NCBI RefSeq assembly: GCF_017742835.1
Contig: NZ_CP072392.1
Location: 4,797,597-4,861,596, forward strand
Reading direction: 5' to 3'
DNA length: 64,000 nt
Source of the DNA: Aquabacter sp. L1I39
Lineage (GTDB): Bacteria > Pseudomonadota > Alphaproteobacteria > Rhizobiales > Xanthobacteraceae
The notes under the pieces were generated by a model. The model made no database searches. It saw only the letters and a list, made by a program, of their open reading frames with translations, and was not told the origin of the DNA. Made by a program: the position numbers and the translations under genes. This document shows, one piece after another, positions 19,230 to 28,288 of this stretch. Each line of letters begins with the position of its first letter. The first letter of the stretch is position 1.

Positions 19230-19573
19230 ACACAACCGAGAGACGTCGGATCCGTCCGCGCATGCCGCAGCGTCCCGCCGACTCCTATCTCTCTGTTTTT
19301 GAAGGCATGCGCTTCTGCGCTCCTGTCGTCTCACCCCGCGCGGACAGGAGCGGCGCAAGGGAGGAAGACGGTAGTGACAGGAAGGCGGAAGACCGCGGCT
19401 GCGACCCCAGGTGCGCTCACATCTAGGGACGGCGGCGGCGACAAAGGCCGATCATCCGAGGGCGGTGGGGCTGCAGGCCCCCCTCGGCGCAACGGAAAGA
19501 AGCCGCCCACCGGCCAGGCAGGCGAGCGGCGGCGCGCCCGCGCCAGGCCCACGCCACGCGTGAAGCGACAGCC
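19230..19573. other. intergenic region with no supported gene
   Basis: About 340 bp between the hydrolase promoter and ppx. A plus-strand open frame (GTG at 19372 to 19577, after GGGAGGAAGACGGTA) would encode a short Arg/Gly/Pro-rich disordered peptide. Its third positions are much less GC-rich than in neighbouring genes, so I do not call it. Confidence 0.5.
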
Positions 19574-21064
19574 TTAGGCCGTGAACTCCACCACCGGATC
19601 GCGGCCAATGAGGCGGCATAGCTGGCGCAGGCGGGAATGAACGCGCTCATTCACCAAGTCCGCCAGATCACGCGGCACCGTCAGCACCACGCTATCGCCG
19701 CGGGCCAGCATGGGCGTGCGAGGGAGAATGCCGGGCATGGCGGCGGACAGGAGATAGGCCACCCGCATGGCGGCACCGAGAATTCGCGCGCGGTCCAGCT
19801 GGCCGGTGGAGACCAGTTCCAGGATGCGCAGCGCGCTGTCGTCCTCGCCGAGGCCCATGTGGCGGTAATAGACCGCCAGGGCCATGGCCGCCCGGCCAGC
19901 GTGATCAAGCCCCACGAAGGCCGCGTGGGCGATCATGTTGAGGCTCTGCTCGCCCCGATAATCGGGATGGGCGCGCCAGCTTACGTCCGCCAGCAGGCAG
20001 GCGGCCTGTCGCAGCCGCCGCGCGTCCCGATCCTCCTCCAGCGCCGACGTGGAAGCAAAAAAAGCGTCCGTCCAACGCACCAGTTCCTCTTGGTGCACCG
20101 GCGAGCGAGAGCGCAGGACATTGAATTCTTGGGCGGAAATGAGCAGGGGATCATGGGCGCGCTGCTCTTCCTCAAGCAGCGAGTAGAGCAGACCCTCGCG
20201 CACGCCCAGCGCCGAGATTTCCACGAAGGCGGGTCGCCCCTGGCGCACCACATTCTCCAGCACCAGCGCGCCATAGGCCAGAAGCGGCCGGCGGGCGGGT
20301 GAGACGGATTCGATGCGTGGAAGGGCCGTGATGTCGCCGCGATGAACGGTGCGGGTAAAGTCCAGCACCTCCTTGGCAGGCAAGGTATAGCCGTGCATCA
20401 CATGCAGCGGGTAGCCCTTCTGGAACATGTGGAGCCGTGCCAGGGCACGCCAGGTTCCCCCCACCGCATAGAAGGTGCGGCCGGCAAGGTCCGACAGAAG
20501 CGGGGCGTCCTCCACCGCGTCGCGGACGATCTTCTCGGCCTTGCGCAAGGACTTTGAGGAGCGGTCCTGAAGGGCGAGGCTGCCGAGGGGCAAGGTGATG
20601 CCCTCCCCCACCCGCGTGCCCTTGATGTCGACGAGCTCCAGCGAGCCGCCGCCGAGGTCGCCAGCGAGCCCATCCGGGTCGTGCATGCCGGAGACGATGC
20701 CATAGGCGGCCAGTTCAGCTTCGCGGCGCCCGGACAGGATCTCCACCCGGACGCGGCACACCGCCTCGCATTCGGCGATGAAGGCCGGGCCGTTCTCCGC
20801 ATCGCGCGATGCGGCCGTGGCGAGGGCGTAGAGGGCGCCCACCTGCATGGCGTCGCACAGGGCGCGGAACCGCCGAAGGGCGGACAACGCCTTCTCAACC
20901 GCATCCTGCGCGAGGCGGCCGGTGGAGAGCACCTCCCGGCCGAGGCCGCACAGGGCCTTCTCGTTGAAGATGGGCGTCGGCGCACGGGTCAGCGCCTCGT
21001 ACACCACGAGGCGCACCGAGTTGGATCCGATGTCGATGACCGCGACCGGCTGGGTCACGGCCAT
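19574..21064 (-). CDS. ppx: exopolyphosphatase (Ppx/GppA family)
   Basis: Hydrolyses terminal phosphate from polyphosphate (and possibly pppGpp). The 496-aa protein has the ASKHA-fold phosphate loop VIDIGSNSVRLVVYE near the N terminus, GDLGGGSLELVDI near residue 145, AVGGTWRALARL near 220, and a C-terminal HD-like helical region (YRGEQSLNMIAHAAFVGLDH). The start is uncertain: the ATG at 21064 gives the normal family N terminus 34 nt after the ppk stop, whereas a GTG at 21151 would add 29 residues and overlap ppk. It is last in the perM-hdaA-ppk-ppx run, pairing polyphosphate synthesis with degradation. Confidence 0.93.
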   Translation of the reverse strand: MAVTQPVAVIDIGSNSVRLVVYEALTRAPTPIFNEKALCGLGREVLSTGRLAQDAVEKALSALRRFRALCDAMQVGALYALATAASRDAENGPAFIAECEAVCRVRVEILSGRREAELAAYGIVSGMHDPDGLAGDLGGGSLELVDIKGTRVGEGITLPLGSLALQDRSSKSLRKAEKIVRDAVEDAPLLSDLAGRTFYAVGGTWRALARLHMFQKGYPLHVMHGYTLPAKEVLDFTRTVHRGDITALPRIESVSPARRPLLAYGALVLENVVRQGRPAFVEISALGVREGLLYSLLEEEQRAHDPLLISAQEFNVLRSRSPVHQEELVRWTDAFFASTSALEEDRDARRLRQAACLLADVSWRAHPDYRGEQSLNMIAHAAFVGLDHAGRAAMALAVYYRHMGLGEDDSALRILELVSTGQLDRARILGAAMRVAYLLSAAMPGILPRTPMLARGDSVVLTVPRDLADLVNERVHSRLRQLCRLIGRDPVVEFTA

Positions 21065-21098
21065 CTGATCCGTTGCGCGCTCACCTTGTCCACGGGTC

Positions 21099-23294
21099 TC
21101 ACCGCCGGACGAGAAGGCTCCGCGGCGCAGAATTTTTGAGAGACTTTCCACGGCCGGACAAACTCGGATTGGTCATGAAATAACGATGGGCGTTGAATGA
21201 TTCCTCGCCCGGGGCCGGGACTATGCGTTCCGAAGACCCATCCGGCAACACCCGCCAGCTCTGTTCGTTGTCGATAAGATTGGCCACCATGATCTGGTCG
21301 AGCACCTGCTCGTGCACCGTGGGATTGGTGATCGGGCACAAGGTCTCGACGCGACGATCCAGGTTGCGCGTCATCAGATCGGCGGAGGAAATGTAAACGA
21401 TTGCCTTGGGATGGGGCAATCCATGCCCGCCCCCGAAGCAATAGATCCGGCTGTGTTCAAGGAACCGTCCGACAATGGACTTCACCCGGATATTCTCCGA
21501 AAGTCCTGCGATGCCGGGCCGCAGGCAGCAGATGCCGCGCACCACACATTCCACATGCACGCCGGCCGCGCTCGCATCATAGAGCGCGTCGATAACCATG
21601 GGGTCCACCAGCGAGTTGCACTTCAGCCAGATGGCGGCCGGACGGCCGGCTCGGGCGTGCGCGATTTCCTCTTGGATGTTCTGGAGGATGCGCGGCTTCA
21701 GCGTGGTGGGGGACACGGCCATCACGTCGAGCTCGCCGGGGGTGGCATAGCCGGTGATGAAGTTGAAGATCCGCGCCACGTCCTGGGCGATCACCGGGTC
21801 GGCGGTGAAGAAGGACAGATCGGTATAGATGCGCGCCGTGATGGGGTGATAATTGCCCGTGCCCACATGGCAATAGGTGGAGAGCGCCCCGCCCTCGCGG
21901 CGGACCACCATGGACAATTTGCCATGGGTCTTCAGGTCGATGAAGCCGAACACCACCTGAACGCCCGCGCGCTCCAGGTCACGCGCCCAGCGGATATTGG
22001 CTTCCTCGTCGAAGCGCGCTTTGAGCTCCACCAGGGCGGTGACGGACTTGCCGGCTTCCGCCGCCTCGGCCAGCGCCTTCACGATGGGGCTGTCGGAGGA
22101 GGTGCGGTAGAGGGTCTGCTTGATGGCGACGACGTTAGGGTCGCGAGCAGCCTGACGGAGAAACTGAACCACCACATCGAAGGATTCATAAGGGTGGTGG
22201 ACCAGAATGTCCTTCTCGCGAATGGCCAGAAAGCAGTCGCCGCCATGGTCGCGAATGCGCTCGGGAAATCGGGCATTGTAGGGCTGGAACTTGAGGTCCG
22301 GCCGGTCCACCGAGACGAGCTGGGAGAATTCGTTCAGCGCCAGCACGCCGTTGACGACGAAGATCTCCTCGTCCTTCACGTCCAGCTCGCGGGCGACGAA
22401 GTTGCGCAATTCGTCCGGCATGCCGGCATCCGCCTCCATGCGGATCACCGAACCGTAGCGCCGCTGCTTCAGCGCGGTCTCGAACAGGCGGACGAGATCC
22501 TCGGCCTCCTCCTCGATTTCCAGGTCGCTGTCGCGGATCACGCGGAACACGCCCTGGCCCTTCACCACATAGCCGGGGAAGAGGCGGGCGATGAACAGGC
22601 CGATCATCTGCTCAAGGGCAATGAAGCGCATGCCCTGGCCATTATGCTCGGGCAGGCGGATGAAACGCTCCACCTTGGCCGGCACGCGGATCAGCGCATT
22701 CATGCCCCGCCCGTCGTTCTGGCGCACCAGTTGCAGCGCCAGGGAGAAGCCGAGATTGGGGATGAAGGGGAAAGGATGGGCCGGGTCGATGGCGAGCGGG
22801 GTCAGAACCGGGAAGACATGGTGCAGGAAGTGCTTTTCCAGCGCAGCCAGGTCGCTCGCGGTGATCTCCGAGCCATCCACCAGGCGGATGCCCGTGGCGG
22901 CGAGCTCCACGCGCAGCTCGCGCCAGCGGGCCTGCTGGTCGAAGATCAGCTTGCCGGCCTCGTTCATGATCTTGGCCAGTTGCTCGGACGGGCTGAGGCC
23001 ATCCGGGCTGGGCGTGGTGACGCCTTCGCTGATCTGCTCCTTCAGGCCGGCGACGCGGACCATGAAGAACTCGTCCAGATTGTTGGCCGAGATGGACAGG
23101 AAGCGCAGTTGCTCCAGCAGCGGATGGGTGGCGTTCGACGCCTCCTCCAGCACGCGGCGATTGAAATGCAGCCACGAAATCTCGCGGTTGATGAAGCGGT
23201 CCGGCGAGTGGCGCAGGTCACTCACAGGGGCGTCCTGGGCCGCGGGAGAAGCGTCCTCCACCATGGAAAGGGCTGCGGTCTCGTTCGCGCTCAT
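21099..23294 (-). CDS. ppk: polyphosphate kinase 1
   Basis: Membrane-associated enzyme polymerising ATP gamma-phosphate into inorganic polyphosphate. The 731-aa protein has the N-terminal domain ([20 protein letters not shown]), the head domain, and two PLD-like C domains. The phosphohistidine region [19 protein letters not shown] is near residue 470, and a second PLD-like motif occurs in the C-terminal third ([20 protein letters not shown]). The start is the ATG at 23294 with GGGGGAATAGAC. It is followed by ppx and preceded by hdaA, an order I know from other Hyphomicrobiales. Confidence 0.97.
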   Translation of the reverse strand: MSANETAALSMVEDASPAAQDAPVSDLRHSPDRFINREISWLHFNRRVLEEASNATHPLLEQLRFLSISANNLDEFFMVRVAGLKEQISEGVTTPSPDGLSPSEQLAKIMNEAGKLIFDQQARWRELRVELAATGIRLVDGSEITASDLAALEKHFLHHVFPVLTPLAIDPAHPFPFIPNLGFSLALQLVRQNDGRGMNALIRVPAKVERFIRLPEHNGQGMRFIALEQMIGLFIARLFPGYVVKGQGVFRVIRDSDLEIEEEAEDLVRLFETALKQRRYGSVIRMEADAGMPDELRNFVARELDVKDEEIFVVNGVLALNEFSQLVSVDRPDLKFQPYNARFPERIRDHGGDCFLAIREKDILVHHPYESFDVVVQFLRQAARDPNVVAIKQTLYRTSSDSPIVKALAEAAEAGKSVTALVELKARFDEEANIRWARDLERAGVQVVFGFIDLKTHGKLSMVVRREGGALSTYCHVGTGNYHPITARIYTDLSFFTADPVIAQDVARIFNFITGYATPGELDVMAVSPTTLKPRILQNIQEEIAHARAGRPAAIWLKCNSLVDPMVIDALYDASAAGVHVECVVRGICCLRPGIAGLSENIRVKSIVGRFLEHSRIYCFGGGHGLPHPKAIVYISSADLMTRNLDRRVETLCPITNPTVHEQVLDQIMVANLIDNEQSWRVLPDGSSERIVPAPGEESFNAHRYFMTNPSLSGRGKSLKNSAPRSLLVRR

Positions 23295-23359
23295 GTCTAT
23301 TCCCCCAAATTCGCCCGGACCATGGCCGTCTTCAATGACCGCTCTATGACAGTCCCGTG

Positions 23360-24070
23360 TCAGGGCGCGTCATCATCTTCGGGTGTATCCATCTCCGCAC
23401 GCAAGACTTCGGCGGCGAGCGCGCGCGTGACCGGCCGGCGGGCCGCGAGCGCGGCACGGTCAATGGCCGCCACCAGGGCCTCGGCGCCCTCCACCGAGCG
23501 GGGCATGCGGCGCAGCAGATATTGCACTGTGGCCTCGTCCACCTGGATCTGGCGATCCGCGAACAGCTTCACCAGCACTGCGGCGAGCAGGCTGTCATCG
23601 GCAGGCGCGATCTCCACCACGGGAATGGCGCGCAAGCGAGAGACCAGGTCGGGCGTGACCAGGGACAGGCCGGCGAGCGGGGCGCGCGCGGTCATCAGCA
23701 CATGGGCGCCCTGCTCGCGGGCGAGGTTGAGAAGGTGAAACAGGGCCGCCTCATCCACTGCATCGGCCGAGACATCCTCCAGGACGAGGGCGCCGGTCTC
23801 CAGCGCGGCGGGCACGCTGTGCTTGTCAAGCGCGGCTGCTTGCACCGTGCGGGCTCCCGCCTCGCGGGCGAAGATGGCCGCCAGATGGCTCTTGCCCGCA
23901 CCGGCGGGACCCACGAGGCCCACCACCGGTCCGGGCCAGTCGGGATAGGAATCGATCAGCGCCAGCGCCGCCGCATTGCCCGGCGCAGCAAGGAAATCCT
24001 CCCGCAGCAAGGCGGCGGCGGGCGGCAGGTCCAGCGGCAACTGGCGGCTCGTCTGTCCTCGGCTGGCCAT
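23360..24070 (-). CDS. hdaA: DnaA regulatory inactivator Hda-like (HdaA)
   Basis: A 236-aa AAA+ protein related to the DnaA ATPase core. With the sliding clamp it stimulates ATP hydrolysis by DnaA to prevent re-initiation. The N terminus [10 protein letters not shown] contains a clamp-binding-like QLPLDL motif. Walker A is [10 protein letters not shown] near residue 55, and a Walker B-like [13 protein letters not shown] is near 95. Unlike DnaA it has no domain IV DNA-binding tail. It begins 3 nt after the perM stop, so translation is probably coupled, and ppk follows 65 nt later. Confidence 0.9.
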   Translation of the reverse strand: MASRGQTSRQLPLDLPPAAALLREDFLAAPGNAAALALIDSYPDWPGPVVGLVGPAGAGKSHLAAIFAREAGARTVQAAALDKHSVPAALETGALVLEDVSADAVDEAALFHLLNLAREQGAHVLMTARAPLAGLSLVTPDLVSRLRAIPVVEIAPADDSLLAAVLVKLFADRQIQVDEATVQYLLRRMPRSVEGAEALVAAIDRAALAARRPVTRALAAEVLRAEMDTPEDDDAP

Positions 24071-24073
24071 GGC

Positions 24074-25156
24074 TCAGTGCATGTCCGGGGCCGGTCCGTC
24101 GCCGCCGGTATAAAGCGGGCTCTGGAAATATTGCCGGAAGGCGAACCGCACCAGCACGCCCACAGCCGCGGTCAGCGGCACCGCCAGAAGCAGGCCGACA
24201 AAGCCGAACAGATAGCCGAAGGCGAACAGGGCGAACATCAGCCACACCGGATGCACGCCGATGCTGTCGCCCACGAGCTTGGGGGAGAGAATATAGCCCT
24301 CCACCGTCTGGCCGGCGATGAAGATGGCAAGGATGGTTCCGATCATGGCCCAGTCGGGAAAGAACTGCACGATGGCGATGCCCATGGCGAGCACCAGGCC
24401 GGTCATGGAGCCCACATAAGGAATGAAGGTGATGAGCCCCGACACAATACCGATGAGCAGGCCGAAATTAAGGCCCGCCATGGACAGGGCCACCGCATAG
24501 AAGGTGCCGAGCAGCAGGCAGACAAGCGCCTGGCCACGAATGAAGCCGGCGATCGCCATGTCCATCTCCCGGCCGAGCCGCCGCACCACCGGACGCTGGT
24601 GCAGGGGAATCCAGCTGTCCACCGCGTGCAGCATGGCCGGCCAGTCGCACAGCACGTAGAAGACCACCACCGGCGTCACGACCATCAGCGCGAACACGGA
24701 GATCAGCGCCTGACCGCCGGACCACAGCGAGGTGAGGAAGCCCAGCATGTAACTCACGCCCTGGGACATGAGGTCCGACAGGGAGCGCTGGATGTCAGGG
24801 AGCCGGTCGCCGAAGAAATGGTCGATCCATTCCCGGTTTTCCTGGGTGACAAGGCGCTGCAGGCGCGTCACGTAGCCCGGCATGTTCTGAATGAATTCGA
24901 ACAGCTGGCTGGACAGAAGCGGCAGCACCACCAGCAGCAGGATCACCACCACCAGAACCAGGAGGCCGACGATCGCAAGCGCCGCCGGCGTGCGCGCCAC
25001 GCCCAAGCGCGCCATGCGCTCGACCAGAGGGTTGAGGAAATAGGCGATGGCGATGCCGACCACGAACGGCAGCAGGATGCCGCGCAGCAGCCACAGGACG
25101 CAGATGAGGGCCACCAGGGCCCCGATCCAGAACCGCAATTGCAGCTGAAGCGCCAT
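24074..25156 (-). CDS. AI-2E family (PerM/YdiK-type) inner-membrane protein
   Basis: A 360-aa polytopic membrane protein of the AI-2E transporter superfamily, with about seven or eight predicted helices. Helices 1-2 and 3 fall in the first 90 residues (WIGALVALICVLWLLRGILL; AIVGLLVLVVVILLLVVLPL), followed by a soluble amphipathic segment and a C-terminal helical block containing FIPYVGSMTGLVLAMG and SPKLVGDSIGVHPVWLMFAL, which carries the family's conserved SP..VG..I..HP pattern. The substrate is unknown in most members. The start is the ATG at 25156 (GAAGGGAGGCGCG ahead). It precedes hdaA by 3 nt. Confidence 0.88.
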   Translation of the reverse strand: MALQLQLRFWIGALVALICVLWLLRGILLPFVVGIAIAYFLNPLVERMARLGVARTPAALAIVGLLVLVVVILLLVVLPLLSSQLFEFIQNMPGYVTRLQRLVTQENREWIDHFFGDRLPDIQRSLSDLMSQGVSYMLGFLTSLWSGGQALISVFALMVVTPVVVFYVLCDWPAMLHAVDSWIPLHQRPVVRRLGREMDMAIAGFIRGQALVCLLLGTFYAVALSMAGLNFGLLIGIVSGLITFIPYVGSMTGLVLAMGIAIVQFFPDWAMIGTILAIFIAGQTVEGYILSPKLVGDSIGVHPVWLMFALFAFGYLFGFVGLLLAVPLTAAVGVLVRFAFRQYFQSPLYTGGDGPAPDMH

Positions 25157-25218
25157 CGCGCCTCCCTTCGAGCAACAGAGCAGGACGGGGGCCTGCGAGG
25201 CCAGCGCGCCCGTTGCCG

Positions 25219-25749
25219 TCAAGAGGCCACGTGGCGCATCCACTCGGCGAGATAGGCCGCCGCAGAAAGAGCCGTCAAGAGGCCCACCGCCACAAGGCCA
25301 AGATGAAAGGCAGAACCGAGCGACACACCGAACCCCTCGGCGGCGAGCACCATGGCGGCAAAGGCGATCTGGACGGTGGTGTTGACCTTGGAGACCACCA
25401 GCGGGCGGATGGTCACCGGCCGCGCCATCAAGGCGGAAAGCATGATGGCGCCGATGATCATCACGTCGCGCGCCACCACCGCGATGGCGACCCAGCGGGG
25501 CAAGAGGCCGGATATGGCCAGCGTCACATAGATGGAGACCAGAAGTGCCTTGTCGGCCAGCGGGTCGAGATAGGCGCCAAGCTCGGTCTGCATGCCGAAA
25601 TTCTTGGCCAGGAAGCCATCAATGGCGTCCGACACGCCGGCGAGGAGGAACAGCCAGAACGCCAGCTGTACCTCCCCGGAGGCAATGGCCCACACCACGA
25701 TGGGCACCAGCAGGATGCGGCCCAGGGTGATGAGGTTCGGCAGACTCAT
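25219..25749 (-). CDS. CDP-alcohol phosphatidyltransferase (PgsA-like)
   Basis: A 176-aa inner-membrane enzyme, probably transferring a phosphatidyl group from CDP-diacylglycerol to an alcohol acceptor such as glycerol 3-phosphate. The family signature is seen as DAIDGFLAKNFGMQTELGAY immediately followed by LDPLADK (about residues 41-67), with four to six hydrophobic segments. It could be the phosphatidylglycerophosphate synthase or a second paralogue; acceptor specificity cannot be read from the sequence. It opens the minus-strand block leading into perM, 62 nt upstream of it. Confidence 0.88.
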   Translation of the reverse strand: MSLPNLITLGRILLVPIVVWAIASGEVQLAFWLFLLAGVSDAIDGFLAKNFGMQTELGAYLDPLADKALLVSIYVTLAISGLLPRWVAIAVVARDVMIIGAIMLSALMARPVTIRPLVVSKVNTTVQIAFAAMVLAAEGFGVSLGSAFHLGLVAVGLLTALSAAAYLAEWMRHVAS

Positions 25750-25767
25750 GGGGGCTCCCCCGGGGCC

Positions 25768-26538
25768 TCAGGAGCGCTTGATGGCGAAGGGGCCGAAGCT
25801 CTGGTGGCTCGCCATGGCCTGGATCCGCGTGATGTTCACGTGCCGCGGCAAGGTGGTGCAGAAGAAGATCTGCTCGGCAATGTCCTCGCCGGTCATGGGG
25901 GCGACGCCCTCATAGACCTTGCCGGCGCGTCCCTCGTCGCCCTTGAAGCGCACCACGGAGAATTCGGTCTCGGTGAGGCCGGGCTCCACATTGGTGACGC
26001 GCACGCCGGTGCCCACCACGTCCGCCCACAGATTGAGGGCGAACTGCTTCACGAAGGCCTTGGTGGCCCCATAGGTGTTGCCGCCCGGATAGGGATAGTC
26101 GCCGGCCACCGAGCCGGTGAGCACCACATGGCCTTCCTTGCGGGCCACCATGCCCGGCAGCGCCGCCCGCACGGTGTAGAGCAGGCCCTTCACATTGGTG
26201 TCGACCATCTCTTCCCAATCGGAGAGATGCGCCTCCTGGGCCGGCTCCAGGCCCAGGGCGAGGCCGGCATTGGCGCACACCACATTGATGCCGGCGAAGG
26301 CATCGGGCAGACGCGCGAGGGCGGCGGTGGTGGCGTCATAGTCGCGCACGTCCAGTTCCAGGCAGTGCACGTTCTCGCCCACCTCTCCGGCAAGCGCGGC
26401 CAGGCGCTCGGCCCGGCGGCCGGCCAGGATCACGCGGGCCCCCGCTCCGGCATAGCGGCGCGCCGCGGCGGCGCCGATGCCGGAGGTCGCGCCGGTGATG
26501 AGCACGGTCAAGGTCTTCGGATCCAGCATCTGGTACAT
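25768..26538 (-). CDS. ydfG: short-chain dehydrogenase, YdfG-type (3-hydroxy acid dehydrogenase)
   Basis: A 256-aa NADP-dependent SDR resembling YdfG, which oxidises L-serine / 3-hydroxy acids and reduces malonic semialdehyde. It shows the Rossmann motif TGATSGIG near residue 15, NAG near 88, and the catalytic Ser and YxxxK in GSVAGDYPYPGGNTYGATKA. The C-terminal EPGLTETEFSVVRFKGDEG is characteristic of the YdfG group, as is LPRHVNITRIQAM. The start at 26538 (MYQMLDPKTL) has GTGGAGCGCCGCC upstream; the second Met at 26529 is also possible. It lies 18 nt upstream of the pgsA-like gene on the same strand. Confidence 0.87.
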   Translation of the reverse strand: MYQMLDPKTLTVLITGATSGIGAAAARRYAGAGARVILAGRRAERLAALAGEVGENVHCLELDVRDYDATTAALARLPDAFAGINVVCANAGLALGLEPAQEAHLSDWEEMVDTNVKGLLYTVRAALPGMVARKEGHVVLTGSVAGDYPYPGGNTYGATKAFVKQFALNLWADVVGTGVRVTNVEPGLTETEFSVVRFKGDEGRAGKVYEGVAPMTGEDIAEQIFFCTTLPRHVNITRIQAMASHQSFGPFAIKRS

Positions 26539-26913
26539 GGCGGCGCTCCACAGGATTTCTTCGCAGGCAGGAATAGAGGAAGACAGCCCCCCTTTGAACA
26601 CATGCCCGCGGCATTTTTGGCGATGGGCCGGCACGCTTCACGCCGCCGGCTTGTGTGATTGTGTTACGGGATACAGCCAGGCTTCAAGTGCGGCGCCACG
26701 CGGCTATTGTGTCGCATATGTCGAAGGGGTCATTCTCCTGCCATGTTCTGCCGGAAAGTGTTCCGGCTCACGGTCTCCTGTGGGGGTGATCGGGCCAGGG
26801 AACCTGAAGGCGCCGTTAAGGCTGTTGATTGTTGCGGGGTGAGCCGGTCGGCGTATCAGGTTAGGCTTGGAAATTGGCACCGCGCCTGGCGCGGCGCGTC
26901 CGGAGACAGTTGG
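26539..26913. other. divergent intergenic region ydfG / lipoprotein gene
   Basis: About 375 bp, somewhat less GC-rich around 26655-26760. It should contain both promoters. No repeat or structured RNA was recognised. The open frame running through it is continuous with the lipoprotein gene but has no SD or family match upstream of 26914. Confidence 0.5.
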
Positions 26914-27507
26914 ATGAAGGCAGTTCCCGCGGCAGCGGTGTTGGTATCGGCCTTGGCGCTTGCCGGGTGCAGCACGGAGTTGGGCGGCTTCGGCACCAAA
27001 CCCACTGCGATGGATGCGCCTCCGCCACTTTCGGCTCCGACCGCCTCAGTGGAATCGGCGCCCATGCCTGCGCCCAATTCCACGGCCTCCATTGCCCGTC
27101 CCACCACCGGAGCCGCGGCCGCGACCGCTGGCGCGGCCGTGACCCCCACCACCACCGCTTCCAATGTGCCCCTGACGCCCCCGCCCACCAATCCCGGCGG
27201 CGTGGCTTATGCGGCCAGCAATGCGCAGGAACAGCTCTCCGGCGCCTGGACTTTCGCGTGGGATGAAGGCCGGCGCACCTGTCCGCTCACCCTGTCCACC
27301 GCGCGCGGCGCCAGCGGCCTTGCGGCGCAAGCGGACATTTCCTGCCCGAGCGAAATCTTCATGACCAAGGGCTGGGACGTAATGGGCTCGGACCTGGTGC
27401 TTCAGAACCATGTGGGCAAGGTCACCGCCCGCCTCCAGCCCGATGGCGCCAACCGCTATGTGGGCACCATTCTCGACAATAACCAGCAGATCGCCCTGAC
27501 CCGCTGA
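26914..27507 (+). CDS. outer-membrane lipoprotein with AprI/Inh (Omp19-like) domain
   Basis: A 197-aa lipoprotein. The N-terminal signal MKAVPAAAVLVSALALAGC ends in a lipobox with Cys19 as the lipidation site. A long Ala/Pro/Thr-rich linker (about residues 25-100) follows. The C-terminal 90 residues form a small beta-barrel domain (QEQLSGAWTFAWDEGRRTC through DNNQQIALTR) with two Cys that could form a disulfide, like the AprI/Inh protease-inhibitor domain of Brucella Omp19. The likely role is inhibition of periplasmic or host proteases. The start is the ATG at 26914, with CGGAGACAGTTGG ahead. Confidence 0.82.
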   Translation: MKAVPAAAVLVSALALAGCSTELGGFGTKPTAMDAPPPLSAPTASVESAPMPAPNSTASIARPTTGAAAATAGAAVTPTTTASNVPLTPPPTNPGGVAYAASNAQEQLSGAWTFAWDEGRRTCPLTLSTARGASGLAAQADISCPSEIFMTKGWDVMGSDLVLQNHVGKVTARLQPDGANRYVGTILDNNQQIALTR

Positions 27508-27562
27508 TCAGCCCCGGCGCGCCGTGCCGGCACGCGGCGGCGCTCCGCGGACGGGGGACGCC

Positions 27563-28288
27563 TCACTCTTTCCCGTCTTCCTCATGCGCCACGACGGCTG
27601 CCTTGCCGCGATATCCGGTGGCCAGGACGTAAAGCTCAGCCGAATCGGCCCGGCTCGCCGGCGGCTTGATGTGGCGCACCTGCGTGAAGTCGCGCTTCAA
27701 GTCCGCCAGCAGCGCCCCTTCCGTACCCCCTTGCAGCACCTTGGCCACGAACACGCCACCGGGGGCCAGCACCTGGCGGGCGAAATCGGCCGCCAGTTCC
27801 ACCAGGCCCACGATCTTCAAATGGTCCGTCTGCTTGTGGCCGGTGGCATTGGCCGCCATGTCGGACATAACGAGGTCAGCCGGGCCGCCCAGCATCTCCA
27901 GCAGCCGCTCCGGCGCTTCGGGGGTGAGAAAATCGAGTTGCGCGAATTGGACGCCGGGAATGGATTCCATTTCCAGCAGGTCGATGGCCACAACCTTGCC
28001 CTGCCCCTCGGCAAGTCCAATCTTGCGCGCCGCCACTTGGCTCCAGCCGCCGGGGGCGGCGCCGAGATCGACCACCCGCATCCCGCGCTTCAGGAAATGG
28101 ACCTTCTCGTCCATCTCGATCAGCTTATAGGCTGCGCGCGAGCGCCATCCCTCCCGCTTGGCGCGGGCGACGTAGGGGTCGTTCAACTGGCGCTGCAGCC
28201 ATTTCTGGGAGGAGGTGGTGCGGCCGCGCGCGGTTTTCACGCGCACCTTCAGCGGGCGCCCGTCCGGCCCCTTGGGAGGAGATGTCAC
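27563..28288 (-). CDS. rlmE: 23S rRNA (uridine-2'-O)-methyltransferase RlmE/FtsJ
   Basis: Methylates the 2'-OH of U2552 in 23S rRNA using SAM. The 241-aa product has a basic N-terminal extension, the SAM motif VVDLGAAPGGWSQVA, and the K-D-K-E catalytic set: Lys in RAAYKLIEM, Asp in SDMAANATG, Lys in FVAKVLQGG, Glu in SAELYVLATG. The preferred start is a GTG at 28288, which overlaps the stop of the upstream ppx2 gene (GTGA) with GGAG 8 nt ahead; an ATG at 28330 would add 14 residues. Overlap implies translational coupling with the Ppx/GppA paralogue. Confidence 0.93.
   Translation of the reverse strand: MTSPPKGPDGRPLKVRVKTARGRTTSSQKWLQRQLNDPYVARAKREGWRSRAAYKLIEMDEKVHFLKRGMRVVDLGAAPGGWSQVAARKIGLAEGQGKVVAIDLLEMESIPGVQFAQLDFLTPEAPERLLEMLGGPADLVMSDMAANATGHKQTDHLKIVGLVELAADFARQVLAPGGVFVAKVLQGGTEGALLADLKRDFTQVRHIKPPASRADSAELYVLATGYRGKAAVVAHEEDGKE

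Noticed and set aside
19194..19577. Plus-strand 127-codon frame, or its GTG-initiated basic C-terminal part from 19372
   Set aside because: An SD-like GGGAGGAAG precedes the GTG, but third positions are far less GC-rich than in neighbours and the product is disordered with no family; kept only as an intergenic note.
21312..25255. Plus-strand open frames of 808 and 632 codons opposite ppk, hdaA and perM
   Set aside because: Low-complexity Gly/His/Arg/Gln-rich translations entirely antisense to conserved genes.
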